Shown here in pieces: positions 5,496 to 7,833 of a DNA stretch of 7,833 nt. The stretch is from Phycisphaerae bacterium (GTDB taxonomy: Bacteria > Planctomycetota > Phycisphaerae > UBA1845): the NCBI GenBank assembly GCA_021604825.1, contig BQJS01000216.1:1-7833 (forward strand), given 5' to 3'. Position 1 is the stretch's first letter. The number at the start of each line of letters is the position of its first letter. The notes below the pieces were generated by a model, which did no database searches, was not told where the DNA came from, and saw only the letters and a list, made by a program, of their open reading frames with translations. The position numbers and the translations under genes were made by a program.

Positions 5496-6491
5496 TCATC
5501 GCACTGCGAAATCTGCAACCCTCCCGCCGCCGATTCTTGCCGACTTAACCAGCGCATCCATCACCACGGCGTTTCGCCATCCCTCTTCGGCATCGATCAA
5601 ACACTTGCCGCCGCGAACGGCGCTTGCGAAATCTTCGACCATCGCCTGGTACATGGGGAACGGTTCGTAGTCGATCTTTCGGGTCTCATCTTTCGTCTTG
5701 TGAATGAGCTTCACCGGCACATTATTGATGCCGACGCCTTGGGGCAGTTCGATCGTTCCACCGGTCCCGCACGCGAGCAGGCGATTGCGATACCCGGCAT
5801 CGAACCCACTTGAGATTACACCAAATCGGCCCGCCCCGAAATCGAGCAATCCGTGGAGGGCCATGTCCACGTCGTGGTCGGGATGAAAGTCGCCCATCGC
5901 AGTGACAGCATGTGGCATCGCATCGAAAAAATTTCGGCAGGCGTTGACGCAGTACGCACCGATGTCCAGCAGTCCGCCGCCGCCCCACTCCGGATTAAGA
6001 CGCACATCCGTCGTGCTTTCCATGTGATAACTGAATGCGCCCTCGACCGTACGCAACTCTCCGATCGCGCCGTTATCGATGAGCCGCTTCGCCTCCACAA
6101 TCGACGGGTGGTAGCGATACATGAATGCCTCGACCAGCAATCGATCGGCTTTCGCGGCGGATTCGATCATCTCGGCGCACTGTGCGGCATCGTTGGCCAG
6201 TGGCTTCTCGCAGAGCACATGCTTACCGAGCTCCAGCGCCGCGAGTGTCAACGGGAGGTGCAACCCATTGTGCGTCGCGATGTAGACGGCTTCCACTTCG
6301 GGGTCGTCGAGCAACTCGTCGTAACTGCCGTACGCACGCCTTGGGTGGATCGCCTTCGCCCGATCAATGTCACGACTGGCCGCCGCAGCCAACTCGGCGT
6401 TGGACGCGTTGTTGATCGCAGGAACGTACGCCTTCACCGCAATCCGCCCAACGCCAAGAATTCCAAATTGAACCGGTCGATCTGCACCCAT
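5496..6491 (-). CDS. Gfo/Idh/MocA-family NAD(P)-dependent oxidoreductase
   Basis: 331-residue soluble dehydrogenase. The N-terminal Rossmann fold has FGILGVGRIA (9-18, dinucleotide glycines), AVYIATHNGLH (68-78) and HVLCEKPLA (91-99), where Lys96 of the EKP motif is the usual catalytic or substrate-binding lysine. The C-terminal half has the family beta-sheet domain, with FMYRYHP (123-129) and GGGLLDIGAYCVNACR (171-186). DIGAYCV with Asp176 and Tyr180 matches the branch containing dimeric dihydrodiol dehydrogenase and related sugar (xylose/glucose) dehydrogenases, where lysine and tyrosine are catalytic, rather than the inositol-dehydrogenase type with DxGxH. The substrate cannot be told from sequence; a sugar or sugar-derived ketone/alcohol is likely. 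Start at ATG 6491 with GGAAGGG 7 bases upstream. No signal peptide. The stop overlaps an ATG (ATGA at 5499) of the NADAR lipoprotein gene, so the two may be co-translated. A strong hairpin lies just upstream at 6515-6559. Confidence 0.93.
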   Translation of the reverse strand: MGADRPVQFGILGVGRIAVKAYVPAINNASNAELAAAASRDIDRAKAIHPRRAYGSYDELLDDPEVEAVYIATHNGLHLPLTLAALELGKHVLCEKPLANDAAQCAEMIESAAKADRLLVEAFMYRYHPSIVEAKRLIDNGAIGELRTVEGAFSYHMESTTDVRLNPEWGGGGLLDIGAYCVNACRNFFDAMPHAVTAMGDFHPDHDVDMALHGLLDFGAGRFGVISSGFDAGYRNRLLACGTGGTIELPQGVGINNVPVKLIHKTKDETRKIDYEPFPMYQAMVEDFASAVRGGKCLIDAEEGWRNAVVMDALVKSARIGGGRVADFAVR

Positions 6492-6514
6492 CGAAGAACC
6501 CTTCCGAGACTAAC

Positions 6515-6559
6515 TTCGTCCGATTCGGAAAACGATTCGACTCTGCCGAACCGGACGAA
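6515..6559 (-). promoter_or_regulatory. 14-base-pair hairpin upstream of the oxidoreductase gene
   Basis: Arms TTCGTCCGATTCGG (6515-6528) and CCGAACCGGACGAA (6546-6559) form an inverted repeat with a 17-base spacer. The only non-Watson-Crick position is an A-C mismatch on the plus strand but a G-U pair in minus-strand RNA, which favours a role in the transcript leader. It ends 23 bases before the ATG at 6491. It has no following U-run. It could be a leader RNA structure or a long operator for a dimeric regulator. Confidence 0.55.
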
Positions 6560-6606
6560 ACGCAATATTCAGGGTGCATATGCTAACGCGAAGCTGACCG
6601 TTTGAA

Positions 6607-6627
6607 ACGCATCAAATCCCGATGCGT
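6607..6627. other. Perfect 7-base inverted repeat in the intergenic region
   Basis: ACGCATC (6607-6613) and GATGCGT (6621-6627) flank a 7-base spacer. Its symmetry and place, upstream of the oxidoreductase gene and after the terminator, suit an operator, but the stem is short enough to arise by chance. Confidence 0.35.
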
Positions 6628-6684
6628 AGGTCAGCGGCGTCTCTGCGTGAATCTTCGGTCGTGCTCTGGCCAAAATACTGAAAT

Positions 6685-6720
6685 GAAAAACGACCGGCAC
6701 CGCGAGTGCGATGCCGGCCG
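6685..6720 (-). terminator. Probable intrinsic terminator of the HYR-protein gene
   Basis: On the minus strand a GC-rich hairpin (CCGGCA with TGCCGG, 6694-6717, plus an inner GCG/CGC pairing and a four-base loop) is followed after TCG by TTTTT (6690-6686). It lies about 70 bases beyond the stop of the HYR-protein gene, in the direction of transcription. This is the best terminator in the window and separates that gene from the oxidoreductase unit. Confidence 0.75.
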
Positions 6721-6788
6721 TTGGCAACTGCTCCAAATGATCGCGACGTCCCGCGTGGAGCGAGAAATCGATCGCTCATTGTGAAGCA

Positions 6789-7833
6789 CTATTCGCGCAA
6801 CTTCGCCCCATCCTCAAGAATGTCCAAGATGGCTTCATCCTTCATCAGACGCTTTGTGGGCAATTCCTTGATCAGGTTGTTGCGTCGCAATCGCGTCGGA
6901 CTGAATCCACGTGAGCGGGCGTACTTCTCGGTCAACTTGATATTCACGCGACTGTCGAAGCGAATTCGTCGTCCGTTGTGTCGCACATCGAAACTCGTCT
7001 TCGTTGGAATCAAGTCACTGCCCACCTCCGTGATCTCAAACTGAATCACTTCATCTTCGTTGTTAACGTTTTCGGTAATGGATTCCGTGTCTGCAATGAA
7101 ACCATCCGGTGGCTCGACGCCAACCGTCACGTCCCAATCGCCAACGCTTTCAAAGACGAATGGATATTCCTGCTGAGTGTCGTCCCAGATCATTTCTTCC
7201 GGTTCGACGATGAGCAGTTCCGAACCCGTGAAGCGCCGGACCCGACAAGCGAATCGCCGACCATCACCACGGACGATCTGGAACAAGCGGGTGAACTCGG
7301 TTTCGCCACAATCCACTTCGTGAACTTTGCGTCCGATCGGATCGGGCAGGAATATTTGTGTCAGATCCTTGGCGATGACGTAATACTTGCCCGGCGGAAC
7401 GTCCATTTCTGCATAACCGTTAACGCCGCTGGTTGTGCAATTCACCGGCTCGCAGTTGTCCACAATGCACTGGAACTTGCCGAAGTACTGCGGACACTCC
7501 GTCGCGGCGCAGCTGCCTTCCGAGCGGTCATACGCACAAACTTCCGCATCGACGATTGGCTCTTTCGAGAACGATGGGCGTCGGCCGTAACCAATGATGT
7601 ACCGGCGCAACTTCACGAGAATCGACGATCCGTAGTCGACATCGACGTTGGCGGAATCGCTCGCAGAATTGCCGCACTCGTCCGTTGCGGTGAACGTGAC
7701 TTCAGTTGTCTCACCAGCTGGGAATGTCGCGGGCGCGTCATCGGTGACCGTCACGTCACCGCATTCATCGTCGGTCGTCACCGTCGGAAGCGTGACGACT
7801 TCATCACCCGAGCAATCTTCATCCACGACTTCG
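6789..7833 (-). CDS. HYR-domain secreted protein, C-terminal part (5' end outside window)
   Basis: 347 complete codons are visible; the frame runs off the right edge without a start. Numbering from the codon at 7826, residues about 1-65 form one HYR (hyalin repeat, immunoglobulin-like) domain: paired VTLPTVTTDDECGDVTVTDDA-type strands and TEVTFTATDECGNSAS (41-56), with the typical Cys22 and Cys51. Residues 67-154 are cysteine-rich (six cysteines at 97-130) and end in GVNGYAEMDVPPGKYYVIAKD (134-154), a pattern of carboxypeptidase-regulatory or Cna-B-like beta-sandwiches. Residues 155-345 are unassigned; the last 60 turn markedly basic (RHNGRRIRFDSRV, then RSRGFSPTRLRRNN). HYR proteins are typically exported surface or extracellular proteins, often very long with tandem repeats. 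The visible GTG at 7826 is an internal codon. The probable terminator at 6685-6720 follows it. Confidence 0.8.
   Translation of the reverse strand, partial: EVVDEDCSGDEVVTLPTVTTDDECGDVTVTDDAPATFPAGETTEVTFTATDECGNSASDSANVDVDYGSSILVKLRRYIIGYGRRPSFSKEPIVDAEVCAYDRSEGSCAATECPQYFGKFQCIVDNCEPVNCTTSGVNGYAEMDVPPGKYYVIAKDLTQIFLPDPIGRKVHEVDCGETEFTRLFQIVRGDGRRFACRVRRFTGSELLIVEPEEMIWDDTQQEYPFVFESVGDWDVTVGVEPPDGFIADTESITENVNNEDEVIQFEITEVGSDLIPTKTSFDVRHNGRRIRFDSRVNIKLTEKYARSRGFSPTRLRRNNLIKELPTKRLMKDEAILDILEDGAKLRE

Larger units (their letters stand above)
6492..6788. other. 297-base gene-free region
   Basis: This lies between the HYR-protein gene stop and the oxidoreductase start. It holds, from right to left: a 6-base inverted repeat GAGCGA/TCGCTC (6758-6777), the probable terminator (6685-6720), a perfect 7-base inverted repeat ACGCATC/GATGCGT with a 7-base loop (6607-6627), the 45-base hairpin (6515-6559) and the ribosome site GGAAGGG. 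I expect the oxidoreductase promoter here but could not fix a -35/-10 pair. I see no credible coding sequence in either direction. Confidence 0.5.

Noticed and set aside
5305..5499. 64-codon minus-strand frame as a separate gene
   Set aside because: Only its first 11-16 codons look meaningful, as the signal-peptide start of the NADAR gene; after the T4 run it becomes Arg/Gly/Ser-rich shadow sequence.
5300..5557. 85-codon minus-strand frame overlapping the NADAR start by 4 bases
   Set aside because: It overlaps the oxidoreductase end and is Arg/Ser/Gly-rich and unlike a protein family. The third frame in the same stretch encodes the lipobox and HWWAEVPEK segment continuous with NADAR.
5853..6605. 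250-codon open frame on the plus strand
   Set aside because: Antisense to the oxidoreductase gene, Arg/His/Val-rich composition without family motifs; the minus-strand frame has clear Rossmann and EKP motifs.

Overview
The window most likely comes from a bacterium of the phylum Planctomycetota. This is an inference from the run of housekeeping genes, a triosephosphate isomerase-SecG-YicC-Gmk-RpoZ-CoaC block with a 75-residue omega subunit of the kind I associate with that phylum, together with a HYR-domain surface protein and planctomycete-looking small orphan proteins. No marker gene for species is present. Every convincing gene lies on the minus strand, so transcription runs from high to low coordinates. 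The large plus-strand reading frames are shadows.

Right end (7833 to about 6680): the C-terminal part of a secreted, cysteine-rich HYR-domain protein, cut by the window edge. It is followed by a GC-rich hairpin and T-run that look like an intrinsic terminator. A 297-base gene-free gap holds two further inverted repeats. One is a 14-base-pair hairpin just upstream of the next gene. That gene (6491-5496) is a Gfo/Idh/MocA-family NAD(P)-dependent oxidoreductase.

Accessory region (5499 to about 3990): directly coupled to the oxidoreductase is a NADAR-domain gene. Its simplest reading is a lipoprotein of about 230 residues whose signal peptide is separated from the body by one extra base in a T4 run. 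Conventional gene calling would start it internally at a GTG (5303) and miss the export signal. Next come two small orphan genes: an acyl-carrier-protein-like protein without the phosphopantetheine serine, and an unrecognised helical protein. They are bracketed by exact 20-base inverted copies of a palindromic element (core GGTCCGC...GCGGACC), and a third, diverged copy lies between them. The stop codon of the NADAR gene is the first three bases of one copy. This looks like a small repeat-bounded cassette placed between the NADAR gene and the housekeeping operon.

Left half (3902 to 1): a compact operon tpiA-secG-yicC-gmk-rpoZ-coaC. yicC/gmk and rpoZ/coaC overlap by 11 and 14 bases. The genes serve central carbon metabolism (TpiA), protein export (SecG, with a long acidic tail), RNA processing (YicC), GTP supply (Gmk), transcription (omega) and coenzyme A synthesis (CoaC). 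yicC/yloC-gmk-rpoZ-coaBC is a widely conserved order, also seen in Bacillus subtilis. The coaC gene runs off the left edge. A hairpin between tpiA and secG pairs fully only in the minus-strand RNA and may set relative expression or processing.
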